A stretch of 57,161 nucleotides of DNA from Candidatus Poseidoniaceae archaeon (GCA_938084455.1 CALKDX010000002.1:1-57161), one strand, 5' to 3'; positions 19,544-29,915 are shown, counted from the stretch's first letter. Translations and numbers: made by a program. The notes: a model not told the origin generated them from the letters alone.

Positions 19544-22500
19544 CTACCATCTTATCCTGTATGCAATCAATAATCCGCCAAGAATGGTTGGCACAAGGGC
19601 CATGGCCAATAATCCAAGAATCAAGCTCTGTACCTCACCCTCATCGTCCATTGCTTGAGGTTCGATTTCATCGGATGCAGTTTCGTTGCATGTGGTGACA
19701 AAGGGGTTGCATTCGATGCCGCTTTCTTCCTCTTCTGGTGTATCGTAATCCAAATCTTCTGTCAGGTCCTGGCACCCGTCTGCATCTGAGTCGGTGACGT
19801 TGTAAGATTGCCAATCCAAGTCGCCTTTTTGACACGAATCATCCAGATCAGTGACGCCATCATTGTCGTCATCGAGATCTTCTGTGGCGTCGCGGCATCC
19901 ATCGCCATCGTAGTCGAGCACGGAATCTGAAATCCAGTCCAGTTCCCCTACTGGACAGTTATCGTACAAATCTTCAACCCCGTCGTTATCATCATCAATG
20001 TCTTCAGTCAGGTCCTGACATCCATCAGAGTCATGATCTGTTGTTAAGTTTGATTCCCAGTTTAATTCACCATCGAGGCAGAAATCAACTGAATCCAAGA
20101 CAAGATCGTTATCGTCATCAAGATCTTCGAGTTGATCTTGACATCCATCCGAATCAAAATCCGTTAGGGAATTAGAAAACCAACCCAAATCCCCTGTAGG
20201 GCATTCATCGGTTATGTCCAAAACAAGGTCATTGTCGTCGTCGAGGTCTTCACCAGAATCCTGACAACCATCGCTGTCATAATCTGTTATGGGTGATGCA
20301 AGCCAATCGACATCCCCTGCACGACATTGGTCCAAGAGGTCGAGGATTCCATCGTTATCATCATCTGGGTCTTCAAGAAGGTCCAAACACCCATCTGAGT
20401 CCTTATCCAAGGTCGGAGAGGGAACCCAACCAACTGTTCCAAGAGGACATGTATCTTCCTCATCGGGATATGAATCATTGTCATCGTCTAAATCTTCATC
20501 ATCATCTCTACAGCCATCGCCGTCATGATCTGTCGCTTTGGTTGAACTCCAATTCACTGCACCCTTGCAGTCGTCAAAAATATCTGCGACTTTGTCATTA
20601 TCATCATCCGAATCCTCTGTTGCGTCCAAGCAACCATCGCCATCATAATCCAAAGTTGGGGATGATGTCCAATTTAAGGTACCAGATTTGCAAGAGTCGT
20701 AATCGTTCAATACCCCGTCATTGTCCCAATCATCGTCTTCATACGTGTCATAGCAGCCATCTTGGTCGTAATCAATGCCAGGTGTGGGCTCGGAAATCCA
20801 ACCAACGATTCCCTTCGGGCATGAATCCGCTTCATCAAGGATACCATCGTTATCGTCATCAGCATCTTCAACATCATCTTTGCATCCATCGGCATCGTGG
20901 TCCGTTCCTGATTCGGAAAGCCAATCAAGAATCGTGAACGGGCATAAATCGTTTGAATCGAACACACCATCATTGTCATCATCGACATCTTCCCCGGTGT
21001 CTTGGCAGCCGTCTGAATCAAAGTCGGTCTCAGCAGTTGGAGTCCATCCCACATCCCCTCGAGGACATGAATCTGCACCGTCAAAAATTGAATCGTTATC
21101 ATCATCAGTATCTTCCCCATCATCCCAGCAACCGTCGGCATCATGGTCTGTTGAAGGGCTGCTGATCCAGCCTAAATCTCCATAGTGGCAGTCATCGGAA
21201 ACATCGGGAACTTCATCATTGTCATCATCAAGGTCCTCTTCCATCGAAAAGAATCCGTTGTTCCACATGTCGTCCATACAGCCATCGCTGTCGTGATCAC
21301 CGAAGTTCGCAGAGGACCAGTTCCAGTGTGTAAATCTGGGGCAGAGATCATCGCTGTCAAGGACCCTGTCGTTATCGTCATCGAGGTCCTCCCCGACATC
21401 TCGGCAGCCGTCACCATCCCAGTCCGTAATCAGATTTTGATCAGGGTCCACGAACACTGAAATCCATCCAACATCACCTGTCTGACACGCATCGAGGTTA
21501 TCTGGCACCCCATCGTTGTCGTCATCGTTGTCTTCCGACGCATCATTGCATCCATCCGCATCGTGATCAGTGGTCGCATTTGAAGTCCAACCTAAATCTC
21601 CCGGCATGCATTGATCATCCACGTCGAGGATGAGATCATTGTCATCATCGTTGTCTTCTGTTGCGTCTCTACAGCCATCCGAATCATAATCATTGGCCGG
21701 ATTCGAAACCCAACCAAGTTCACCGAGGCGGCAATCGTCGTTCACGTCTGCCACGCCATCGTTATCGTCGTCTAAATCCTCTTGCGAATCTTGACAACCA
21801 TCGCTATCATAATCTGTTGCGTTAGATGAAACCCAACCGATGTCTCCTCGCACGCAAACATCCTCATTGTCGATGACTCCATCGTTGTCATCATCGGGAT
21901 CTTCTGTGAGGTCTTGGCAACCGTCCGAGTCGTAGTCATTGGCAGGGGTTGGCGTCCAGTTCATTTCCCCCTTTGGGCAGTTGTCGTTAAGATCAATGAC
22001 GCCGTCGTTATCATCATCCGTGTCTTCTAACGCATCTTGACAACCATCGCTGTCATAGTCGGTTGTACTATTTGATGTCCAACCAATGTCACCAGGGGTG
22101 CAATCATCCACGTTGTCTAAGTAGCCATCGTTATCATCGTCAGGATCCTCAGTGGAATCTCTACAACCATCACGGTCATGATCATTCGCAGTGGTGGAAG
22201 TCCACCCAAGTTCTCCGTACTGACAACGCTCATTGTCTTCCGAGAGTGTCCAATTACCGTCTAACCCTGCATCTGGAATGCCATCGTCGTCATCGTCAGA
22301 GTCGCATGGGTTCCCTGCGCCATCTGAATCATAATCCTCTTGTCCACTGTTGGAGTGATTGGGACAATTGTCGCTCGAATCTGAGACGCCATCATTGTCG
22401 TCATCTGCGTCTTCTGTGGAATCATTACAACCGTCGCCATCCCGGTCCGTGGCCCAGCTTACCGTCCATCCTAACGACCCTGTTGGGCACTCATCAGGAG

Positions 22501-24736
22501 CAATGTAGCGCCAACCATTGCTCCAACTGATGGCATAGCCGTTGTCACATGTACTTGCTGACTTCACTTGAGACCCTCCATAACTTGAGTTGCCACCTGT
22601 GTCGCACAAGTTATCGTTATCGTCATCCAGGTCTTCTCCAGCATCCCTGCAACCATCGCTATCGTGATCGGTGGAAGTGGATGGAGTCCAGCCCATGTCG
22701 CCCCTTGGGCAATCATCGAGGGTGTCAGCAATGCCGTCTTCATCATCGTCCAAATCTTCATTTGAGTAATCTTTGCAGCCATCGCCATCACGGTCTGTAA
22801 CTGAACTTGAAACCCAATTCAATTCGCCGATTTGGCAGTCGTCGACGTTGTCGTTTACGCCATCATTATCGTCATCTGAGTCTTCGACTGTGTCGAGACA
22901 ACCATCGGAATCGTAATCGTTGGAAGAACTGGAGGTCCAAGGTTGGTTGCCTTGGGCACATAGATCATCAACATCATCGACGCCATCGTTGTCATCATCA
23001 GGGTCGCAGACATCGCCAAGAGCGTCGAAGTCGTAGTTGCTTTGATCAGAATTTGAATCGAGTGGGCAATTGTCGCTGCTGTCAGCGTCCCCATCGTTAT
23101 CGTCATCGGAATCCTCAGATGTATCTTCACAGCCATCCCCATCGTTATCTGTAGCGGGTGTCGAGGTCCAGCCAAGCAAACCCTTCTCACACAGGTCAGA
23201 AGTATCGGCAACACCGTCATTGTCATCATCCGTGTCTTCACCTGCATCCCGGCAACCATCGCTGTCATGGTCGGTTGATGACGATGGCGTCCAGCCAACG
23301 TCCCCCGTTGGGCATTGATCGCTTCCGTCAGCGATTCCATCATTGTCGTCGTCTCCGTCTTCACCGCTGTCTTGACAACCATCGCCGTCGTTGTCTGTTG
23401 CCCCAGACGAGACCCAGTTGAGGTCGCCGTCAGGGCAGTCATCTGAACCATCAAGGATACCGTCGTTGTCTCGATCATCGTCCTCGCTGCCATCTTGGCA
23501 ACCATCGCTATCGTAGTCATTGGTAGGCGTTGAAGTCCATCCAAGGTCGCCCGTTGGACAGTTGTCATTGCTATCGACGACACCATCGTTGTCGTCGTCA
23601 GTGTCTTCTCCGCTGTCTTGGCAACCGTCAGAATCGTAATCGGTGCCGAGCGAAGGTGACCACCCCACATCACCGGTTGGGCAGTTGTCGCTACCGTCGG
23701 AGATGCCATCGTTATCGTCATCCGTGTCTTCTGGAGAAGCGTCTTCACATCCATCACCGTCGTTATCAGTTCCTGGTGTTGAAGTCCAACCAAGATTCCC
23801 TGTGGGGCAATCATCGACAGAATCCTCGACATCATCGTTGTCATCATCATTGTCTTCATTGCTGTCTTGGCAACCGTCAGAATCGTAATCGGTGCCGAGC
23901 GAAGGTGACCACCCCATATCGCCTGTTTGGCAATCGTCCGTGGAGTCGAGGACACTGTCGTTATCATCATCCGTGTCTTCAGCAGCATCTTGACAACCAT
24001 CGGTGTCGTAGTCAGTGCCCCCATTTGAGACCCAGCCTGTGTCTCCAGGGGTGCAATCATCGTCGCCGTCATCGACGCCGTCGTTATCGTCGTCGGTGTC
24101 CTCAACAGCATCTTGACATCCATCATTATCATAATCTGTGGCAGCGGAAGAAACCCAATTCAAATCACCAGTCGGGCAATCATCAAAAGGATCCGGACGG
24201 GTGTCGTTATCGTCATCGATGTCTTCTGTAGCGGAATCTAAACATCCATCGGAATCGTAGTCGGTCGTTGAGGAAGGAGTCCAGCCAACCTCACCGGTAG
24301 GACAATCATCTGAACCATCAGGGATAGAATCATTGTCGTCATCTGAGTCTTCGGGAGTGTTGTCCCTGCACCCATCACCATCGTGGTCGGTCGAAGTTGA
24401 AGAAGTCCAACCAAGAACTCCTTTAGCGCATGTGTCATCATTATCCAAGACGCCATCATTGTCATCATCATCGTCCTCATCGGAATCACGGCACCCATCA
24501 GAATCGTGATCGGTAACAGACGTTGAATTCCAACCTGTAACGCCGTTGGGACATGCATCGTCTCCGTCAGAGACATTGTCGCCATCAGAATCGCTTCTAG
24601 CCCCGGTTTCGAGAAGGGCGAATGGGTCTTCTAACTCGAGGGATGCTGGTTGGAGTGCGACGGAAACAGAACTGAAAATAAACAAGGCCAGGGTGGCAAA
24701 AACGGCTAACTTTTTGCGCGTCGCCTCCCCATCCAT
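19544..24736 (-). CDS. Giant Asp-rich thrombospondin type-3-like repeat surface protein with signal peptide and C-terminal TM anchor
   Basis: ORF 19544-24871; preferred start ATG 24736 (MDGEATRKKLAVFATLALFIFSSVSVALQ). About 38 repeats of consensus DDCPxGDLGWTSSxxTDYDSDGCQDxxEDxDDDNDGVxD; C-terminal SLILGLLAMALVPTILGGLLIAYRIRW. Confidence 0.9.
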   Translation of the reverse strand: MDGEATRKKLAVFATLALFIFSSVSVALQPASLELEDPFALLETGARSDSDGDNVSDGDDACPNGVTGWNSTSVTDHDSDGCRDSDEDDDDDNDGVLDNDDTCAKGVLGWTSSTSTDHDGDGCRDNTPEDSDDDNDSIPDGSDDCPTGEVGWTPSSTTDYDSDGCLDSATEDIDDDNDTRPDPFDDCPTGDLNWVSSAATDYDNDGCQDAVEDTDDDNDGVDDGDDDCTPGDTGWVSNGGTDYDTDGCQDAAEDTDDDNDSVLDSTDDCQTGDMGWSPSLGTDYDSDGCQDSNEDNDDDNDDVEDSVDDCPTGNLGWTSTPGTDNDGDGCEDASPEDTDDDNDGISDGSDNCPTGDVGWSPSLGTDYDSDGCQDSGEDTDDDNDGVVDSNDNCPTGDLGWTSTPTNDYDSDGCQDGSEDDDRDNDGILDGSDDCPDGDLNWVSSGATDNDGDGCQDSGEDGDDDNDGIADGSDQCPTGDVGWTPSSSTDHDSDGCRDAGEDTDDDNDGVADTSDLCEKGLLGWTSTPATDNDGDGCEDTSEDSDDDNDGDADSSDNCPLDSNSDQSNYDFDALGDVCDPDDDNDGVDDVDDLCAQGNQPWTSSSSNDYDSDGCLDTVEDSDDDNDGVNDNVDDCQIGELNWVSSSVTDRDGDGCKDYSNEDLDDDEDGIADTLDDCPRGDMGWTPSTSTDHDSDGCRDAGEDLDDDNDNLCDTGGNSSYGGSQVKSASTCDNGYAISWSNGWRYIAPDECPTGSLGWTVSWATDRDGDGCNDSTEDADDDNDGVSDSSDNCPNHSNSGQEDYDSDGAGNPCDSDDDDDGIPDAGLDGNWTLSEDNERCQYGELGWTSTTANDHDRDGCRDSTEDPDDDNDGYLDNVDDCTPGDIGWTSNSTTDYDSDGCQDALEDTDDDNDGVIDLNDNCPKGEMNWTPTPANDYDSDGCQDLTEDPDDDNDGVIDNEDVCVRGDIGWVSSNATDYDSDGCQDSQEDLDDDNDGVADVNDDCRLGELGWVSNPANDYDSDGCRDATEDNDDDNDLILDVDDQCMPGDLGWTSNATTDHDADGCNDASEDNDDDNDGVPDNLDACQTGDVGWISVFVDPDQNLITDWDGDGCRDVGEDLDDDNDRVLDSDDLCPRFTHWNWSSANFGDHDSDGCMDDMWNNGFFSMEEDLDDDNDEVPDVSDDCHYGDLGWISSPSTDHDADGCWDDGEDTDDDNDSIFDGADSCPRGDVGWTPTAETDFDSDGCQDTGEDVDDDNDGVFDSNDLCPFTILDWLSESGTDHDADGCKDDVEDADDDNDGILDEADSCPKGIVGWISEPTPGIDYDQDGCYDTYEDDDWDNDGVLNDYDSCKSGTLNWTSSPTLDYDGDGCLDATEDSDDDNDKVADIFDDCKGAVNWSSTKATDHDGDGCRDDDEDLDDDNDSYPDEEDTCPLGTVGWVPSPTLDKDSDGCLDLLEDPDDDNDGILDLLDQCRAGDVDWLASPITDYDSDGCQDSGEDLDDDNDLVLDITDECPTGDLGWFSNSLTDFDSDGCQDQLEDLDDDNDLVLDSVDFCLDGELNWESNLTTDHDSDGCQDLTEDIDDDNDGVEDLYDNCPVGELDWISDSVLDYDGDGCRDATEDLDDDNDGVTDLDDSCQKGDLDWQSYNVTDSDADGCQDLTEDLDYDTPEEEESGIECNPFVTTCNETASDEIEPQAMDDEGEVQSLILGLLAMALVPTILGGLLIAYRIRW
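19745..24600 (-). repeat. Coding tandem repeat array, ~123-bp period (41 aa), ~38 units
   Basis: Counted by eye from the translated protein: about 36 units of the W-containing type plus two shorter classic TSP3-like units. Confidence 0.85.
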
Positions 24737-24894
24737 GAAGAAAGGTGGGAGAGTGGTCTTTTTATCCTTCCGTCCATCCATGGAATCACCATATTCTCTA
24801 TCTGTTCTTTTGTCTCTGCTTCCACTTAGATGTATTGACAGGGTCGTCAACTCGGACGCAAAGAACTTCATGCCATAAACACCGACGAAGTGTT

Positions 24895-25326
24895 ATGCGA
24901 GGGGTGCGGTTTTTTGGCAATCCCGACTTGAACCTTGATTGGCTGCAAAACGAGGGTTGGACCATCCTCAAGGATGGCCGAGGCGGGAGTCGAGTCCTCA
25001 TCTGCACCTTTGACAATCAAGCCAAAGATCCACTCGAACGCCTTGGAGGGACCATTGCCCCGATGTGCAAAGCGATGAATCATGTTGAACAGGGATCAGT
25101 GGACCGCGTTGTTTTGGTCACTGACGGAGCCGGTTACGCTGGGACACGTCGTGTGGCCCAATCTCCGACCAGTGCCACGTTCATTGATGAACACGGCATG
25201 GGGAGTCTCACCTCAGAGATTCTCACCAGCATTGCATCCAAAGCTGGCGTAAACGTGAGCATTATTCGAGGCATCCCTGAGCGCGAAGAAACGGTACGCA
25301 AAGCCATCATTGAGGCACTGAAATAA
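24895..25326 (+). CDS. Conserved hypothetical protein
   Basis: Likely start ATG 24895 (MRGVRFFGNPDLNLDW...); upstream part of the track ORF (24745) overlaps the divergent gene and its signal-peptide region. Confidence 0.7.
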   Translation: MRGVRFFGNPDLNLDWLQNEGWTILKDGRGGSRVLICTFDNQAKDPLERLGGTIAPMCKAMNHVEQGSVDRVVLVTDGAGYAGTRRVAQSPTSATFIDEHGMGSLTSEILTSIASKAGVNVSIIRGIPEREETVRKAIIEALK

Positions 25327-25366
25327 CCTCAAGGTGTTCAAGTAGGTGCTACGCCCCCCCGGAATC

Positions 25367-25651
25367 ATGAGCGAAGAATCTGTCCTCAATGATGCGGCAA
25401 ACGCAGGTACACAATTTCTCTTGTACACGGGTAATTTCTGTGGTTATTGCACTGCAGCAAAGCGGTTGCTGGACGGAAAAGGCTTGACCTATACAGAGTT
25501 GAATTTCGACGCTGGAGATGCACAAAGAAGCGAAGTTGTTGCGGCGACTGGGCACCGAACGGTTCCCGTTGTGCTTGATATTCGAAAGGAACAACCGATG
25601 TTTATCGGTGGATTTACAGAACTACAATCCTACTTGTCCAAGGGCAACTAA
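25367..25651 (+). CDS. Glutaredoxin-like protein
   Basis: CGYCTAAKRLLDGKGLTYTELNFD...TGHRTVPVVLDIRKEQPMFIGGFTEL; CxxC active site and TVPxV motif. Confidence 0.85.
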   Translation: MSEESVLNDAANAGTQFLLYTGNFCGYCTAAKRLLDGKGLTYTELNFDAGDAQRSEVVAATGHRTVPVVLDIRKEQPMFIGGFTELQSYLSKGN

Positions 25652-26236
25652 CCATTCTTTGAGAGCATCGTGGTGCTCCATCGGAATCATGTGACCCTTG
25701 GGGTGCTCTATGAGTTCAAGCGCCCACCCGGCGGCCTCGAAGGTGTGTGCGACCGCCCATCCGTCCTGAATCGAAACTCGGACGTCGCGTTCCCCATGCA
25801 TCCAGAAAAGATGTTTCGGGCCGAGTTCTGCTAAACGAAGGCCAAGTTCCATGCCCCGTACCAGCCGCGTTCCAATGGCGATCACGCCAATGATTCGGTC
25901 CGCCATGGGCAGTTGGAGCATTTCTTGGGCCATCGCCCCACCTTGGGAGAAACCACCCACGACGAGAGGACCCATTGGTGCGTGTTCAGCAATCAATTGC
26001 TCGAGTTGAGACAGGCTTGAATCCACATCGATTAGTTCCCGCCTCGAGAGGTTCATGCGCCGAGTTGCGTCTGCGTCTTCATCCTCATAGCGCCACCAAG
26101 TTCGACCTCGGCGTGGGTGCATGTACCTCGCTTCTGGAACAATTAACGTCCAACCTTCAGGGAGGATTTTTTCGGCAAAGGGTCGCATCATTGCAGCATT
26201 GCCAGTCATGCCATGCATCATCACTAATGTCGGCAT
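25622..26236 (-). CDS. Alpha/beta hydrolase (phospholipase/carboxylesterase family)
   Basis: HGMTGNAAMM, nucleophile elbow VGGFSQGGAMAQEM, C-terminal HPKGHMIPMEHH; ATG 26236 preferred over track start 26311. Confidence 0.85.
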   Translation of the reverse strand: MPTLVMMHGMTGNAAMMRPFAEKILPEGWTLIVPEARYMHPRRGRTWWRYEDEDADATRRMNLSRRELIDVDSSLSQLEQLIAEHAPMGPLVVGGFSQGGAMAQEMLQLPMADRIIGVIAIGTRLVRGMELGLRLAELGPKHLFWMHGERDVRVSIQDGWAVAHTFEAAGWALELIEHPKGHMIPMEHHDALKEWLVALGQVGL

Positions 26237-26246
26237 AGCAACGGCC

Positions 26247-27218
26247 TCAAAGCGAATATTGGAAAACCTGAGCACCTGCAACACGCAAATGGACAAATGA
26301 GTCCGGCCCACGAACGGTTACGGTAAGTGAATACTCGCCGGTGTTGGAAGGAATGGTGCCAATGGCACCTTTTTCAGTTGCTCCTGAACCCCATGCGCGA
26401 GTCAGTGGGGAAGCGCCTGCATGGTCCTTCATCGACAAGGATCCAGAAGAGCCTCCAGTCGAAGCGATTTCCACGTCAAGGTACCACACAAGTGTGTCCC
26501 AATCACCATCATTTGGGTGGCCTTCATCGACAAATGTGTCATAGATTTCTTGGTCATTTTCCTCATACAAACTGTCGAGTAGGTCCCTTGCACGGTAGAA
26601 ATAGACATCACCGGAATAGCCGCTTCGTGCGACATTGAGGTCCATACGCAATTGGCGCACATCATCTGCGTCGATCCAAACGAAGGATTCCATGAAGCCT
26701 TTCGAGCCGCTGAACGTATATCGCAATTCATGCCCTTCAGCAGAAACAGCTGTGACACGAGCGTTCCCATTGGTGATTGAATCTGTGGTTGCTGTCCACT
26801 CTTGCCCAAGTAAGGTGAACGACCATGTGTCACCAATCGTCCATGGGAAAGAAAACACTGACTGTGGTTCTCCGTTTTCATACACCGACAGACCATCAAT
26901 CGTAACTCGACCTAAAAACGGATTGTGATTGATCACAGCATGGCGTTGTGCCTCTCGTTCAGATGAGATTCCTAATTGATACAGGCCCTCTGACTCATCG
27001 ATTTCAGCAACCACCAAACGAGCACTGTCCTCGCCAAATTGCGGGGTGATGAAGGTGTAAAGCCACTGGTCGCCAACCTCCCACTCTGGTAGAAGTTTCT
27101 GCGCTTCAGTCGTTGTGTCTGGAGAAGAGCCTTCTGTCGCACCACCAGTGCAGCCTGCAAGCGTGGTTGAACACACAAACAGAAGCACAAGCGTAAGTGC
27201 ACGGGTCTGTCCCTTCAT
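26247..27218 (-). CDS. Putative lipoprotein, secreted
   Basis: MKGQTRALTLVLLFVCSTTLAGCTGG: signal with lipobox LAGC. Confidence 0.75.
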   Translation of the reverse strand: MKGQTRALTLVLLFVCSTTLAGCTGGATEGSSPDTTTEAQKLLPEWEVGDQWLYTFITPQFGEDSARLVVAEIDESEGLYQLGISSEREAQRHAVINHNPFLGRVTIDGLSVYENGEPQSVFSFPWTIGDTWSFTLLGQEWTATTDSITNGNARVTAVSAEGHELRYTFSGSKGFMESFVWIDADDVRQLRMDLNVARSGYSGDVYFYRARDLLDSLYEENDQEIYDTFVDEGHPNDGDWDTLVWYLDVEIASTGGSSGSLSMKDHAGASPLTRAWGSGATEKGAIGTIPSNTGEYSLTVTVRGPDSFVHLRVAGAQVFQYSL

Positions 27219-27266
27219 GGTATGTCCTACCATGAGGCCTTCATGAGCCTAACGCTCTAACGCGCC

Positions 27267-29414
27267 TCAAACAAGTTGCCCGGTGCCAGCCAATACAACG
27301 GCAACAATGGACATCAATTTGATGAGAATGTTGAGTGATGGACCAGAGGTGTCCTTGAATGGGTCTCCGATCGTGTCACCGATGACGGCTGCTTCGTGAG
27401 CATCATCGCCCTTCTTTGCGCCTTCAATGTGACCTTGTTCAATTGCTTTCTTTGCGTTGTCCCAAGCGCCACCGGCGTTTGCCATGAACAGAGCCATGAG
27501 GACACCAGTTACGAGGGAACCTGCAAGAAGTCCACCCAGGGCATCTGCGCCAAGAGCGAGACCGACGATGACCGGTGCGAGGACGGCGACAACACCTGGA
27601 CCGACCATTTCTCGCAGAGCAGCCTTGGTCGAGATATCGACGCATGTTTGTGAGTCAGGATACGTCATGTCACCTGCAACGACCTTTTCAGGCCATGTTG
27701 TGGCGTCTTCGATGTCGCCATCGAACGAGGAGTCCTTGGACAAAGTTTCTCGCATGATCGCAAATTGGCGTCGAATTTCAACCACCATGTCGCCTGCTGC
27801 CTTGCCGACCGAAGTCATGGTCATAGCAGCGACAACAAACGGTAGACCACCGCCAATGAGGAGGCCGATAACGACCATTGGGTTTGTCAATGTCAAGTCT
27901 AGATTGGATGGGCCGACAGCTGCGGTGTAAGCTGCAAAGAGTGCAAGTGCGGTCAATGCGGCAGATCCAATTGCGAATCCTTTTCCAACTGCTGCAGTTG
28001 TGTTTCCAATTGAATCGAGTTCATCGGTGATTGCTCGAACATCAGAACCGAGTCCGCTCATCTCAGCAATTCCACCTGCGTTGTCAGCAACTGGTCCGTA
28101 AGCATCGACGGTCATGGTCACACCGACTGTAGCAAGCATGCCCATTGCCGCCATTGCGATGCAATAGAGGCCGAAATCATCTCCACCGAAGTGGTTTGCT
28201 CCAAAGATACCCGCAGCAATCAGAATGATTGGGATGAAGGTTGACATCATGCCGACTGAAAGTCCGGCAATGGCGTTGGTTGCAGGTCCAGTCTTGGACA
28301 TTTCACCGATGTGAGGGATGGCTTTGGTTTTGATTCCAAAGACGGGTTCGATTCCAGTGTAGTATTCTGTAATGAGACCGATTGCGATTCCGACAACACT
28401 GCCCAAAACAACCGAATGCATGACTCCAGAACTCACATCAATCAATCCGAGTCCTGAATATTCGAAGCCGGCGATTGAACCGCTTTCGAGCGAAAGGTAT
28501 CCGCCAATCCAGAACAGTAGGGCTGCGATGAAGGTGGTGTTGCGAAGAGCTGCTGCTGCGTCTTTGCCGTTCTTTAGAACAAACATTGAGAACACACCAA
28601 TGATGGAGGCGACGTATCCGATTAGGCCGAGCATAATCGGCATCATGATGTAGTCGGAAGCACCGGCAAAGTCCTCAGAACTTGCGATGATCATAGCAGC
28701 GATGATTGAACCCACAAAGGATTCGAAGATGTCAGCACCCATCCCTGCGACGTCACCAACGTTGTCACCGACGTTGTCAGCAATGACACCGGGGTTTCGT
28801 GGGTCGTCCTCAGGAATTCCTGCTTCGACCTTACCAACGAGGTCTGCACCGACATCAGCAGCCTTGGTGTAGATACCGCCACCAACACGAGCGAAGAGCG
28901 CAATGGATGAGGCACCCATACCGAATCCTGCAGCTGCGGAAAGGTCAGGGTTGGCATCGCCAGCTCCAAGCCAATACGCAACTAGAGAGATACCGAGAAG
29001 CCCGAGTCCACCAACTGAAAGACCCATAACGGCCCCTCCGTTGTACGATACGGCTAATGCTCCAGCCTTACCGTCGTTCTTAGCAGCCATGGTTGTTCGA
29101 CCGTTGGCTGATGTTGCAGCACGCATTCCAGAGAAGCCAGCAGCAACAGATGCAAGTGCACCTCCAAAGAAGGCAAGAGCGGTGTTCATGTCATTGAGTT
29201 GTGTAAGAGCAGCTCCGACAACCACGACGAATATGGCAAGAACTCGGTATTCTGCAAAGAGGAACGCCATGGCGCCTTTTTGAATTTCTTCGGTGATGTT
29301 GGCAACCTTATCGTTGTCAATTTTCACTTTGTTCACTTGTTGATACAGCATAAACGCAATCGCAAGTCCAAACAAACCTGCACCTGCGGCAATCATCGGT
29401 ATATTATCCATCAT
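27267..29414 (-). CDS. hppA: Membrane-bound ion-translocating pyrophosphatase
   Basis: 715 aa; [46 protein letters not shown] and [23 protein letters not shown] motifs. Confidence 0.97.
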   Translation of the reverse strand: MMDNIPMIAAGAGLFGLAIAFMLYQQVNKVKIDNDKVANITEEIQKGAMAFLFAEYRVLAIFVVVVGAALTQLNDMNTALAFFGGALASVAAGFSGMRAATSANGRTTMAAKNDGKAGALAVSYNGGAVMGLSVGGLGLLGISLVAYWLGAGDANPDLSAAAGFGMGASSIALFARVGGGIYTKAADVGADLVGKVEAGIPEDDPRNPGVIADNVGDNVGDVAGMGADIFESFVGSIIAAMIIASSEDFAGASDYIMMPIMLGLIGYVASIIGVFSMFVLKNGKDAAAALRNTTFIAALLFWIGGYLSLESGSIAGFEYSGLGLIDVSSGVMHSVVLGSVVGIAIGLITEYYTGIEPVFGIKTKAIPHIGEMSKTGPATNAIAGLSVGMMSTFIPIILIAAGIFGANHFGGDDFGLYCIAMAAMGMLATVGVTMTVDAYGPVADNAGGIAEMSGLGSDVRAITDELDSIGNTTAAVGKGFAIGSAALTALALFAAYTAAVGPSNLDLTLTNPMVVIGLLIGGGLPFVVAAMTMTSVGKAAGDMVVEIRRQFAIMRETLSKDSSFDGDIEDATTWPEKVVAGDMTYPDSQTCVDISTKAALREMVGPGVVAVLAPVIVGLALGADALGGLLAGSLVTGVLMALFMANAGGAWDNAKKAIEQGHIEGAKKGDDAHEAAVIGDTIGDPFKDTSGPSLNILIKLMSIVAVVLAGTGQLV

Positions 29415-29579
29415 AACAGAACACCTGTGCCTCGGCGACCAAAGAACCCCTCATAAGTGGTTCGCCTTGTAAAACCCGTACTATTGCCCTTTTTGGCCCA
29501 TTTTCTGAATCGCCGAAAGCACTCACACCCTCATGCGAACGAAGCAATCGTTGAAAGAGGAGAAACCTGAGGGAGCGGC

Positions 29580-29915
29580 ATGACCATGACAGCCGAGGAG
29601 GTGCTTGCCGAGATTGGACCTGTCCAGGAAATCCTTGACGAGCATGATGGAGTAGTTACCGTCCTTGATACAAGCGATGGCAACATTATGCTCTCGCTTG
29701 ATGGAGGCTGCAATGGATGCTCTTCGACACCAATGACGGCAATGCAGATTTACTATTCACTGAAAAAACTCGAGGCCATCAACGATGTCATCTTCGTCAA
29801 CGGCGAACTTCCTGAATACATGCGCACCTTCATTGACCAGAAAATGGCAAAAGAATCCCTTGAGAACACCACAAGCGATGAAGATGGTCCACAACCCAAA
29901 GGCGAGATTGTTTGA
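29580..29915 (+). CDS. NifU-like (NFU domain) Fe-S protein
   Basis: LDEHDGVVTVLDTSDGNIMLSLDGGCNGCSSTPMTAMQI, CxxC NFU motif. Confidence 0.75.
   Translation: MTMTAEEVLAEIGPVQEILDEHDGVVTVLDTSDGNIMLSLDGGCNGCSSTPMTAMQIYYSLKKLEAINDVIFVNGELPEYMRTFIDQKMAKESLENTTSDEDGPQPKGEIV

Noticed and set aside
22855-24132. 425-aa minus-strand ORF and many plus-strand ORFs (e.g. 20293-20937, 23530-24231) inside the TSP3-repeat gene
   Set aside because: Shadow frames of a strongly periodic coding repeat (Met/Thr- or His/Arg-rich nonsense composition); the 1.7k-aa frame has signal peptide, repeats and anchor.
19745-24600. Regularly spaced repeats considered as a CRISPR array
   Set aside because: Period is ~123 bp in one open frame with protein-level conservation and diverged nucleotides; no short identical repeats with unique spacers.
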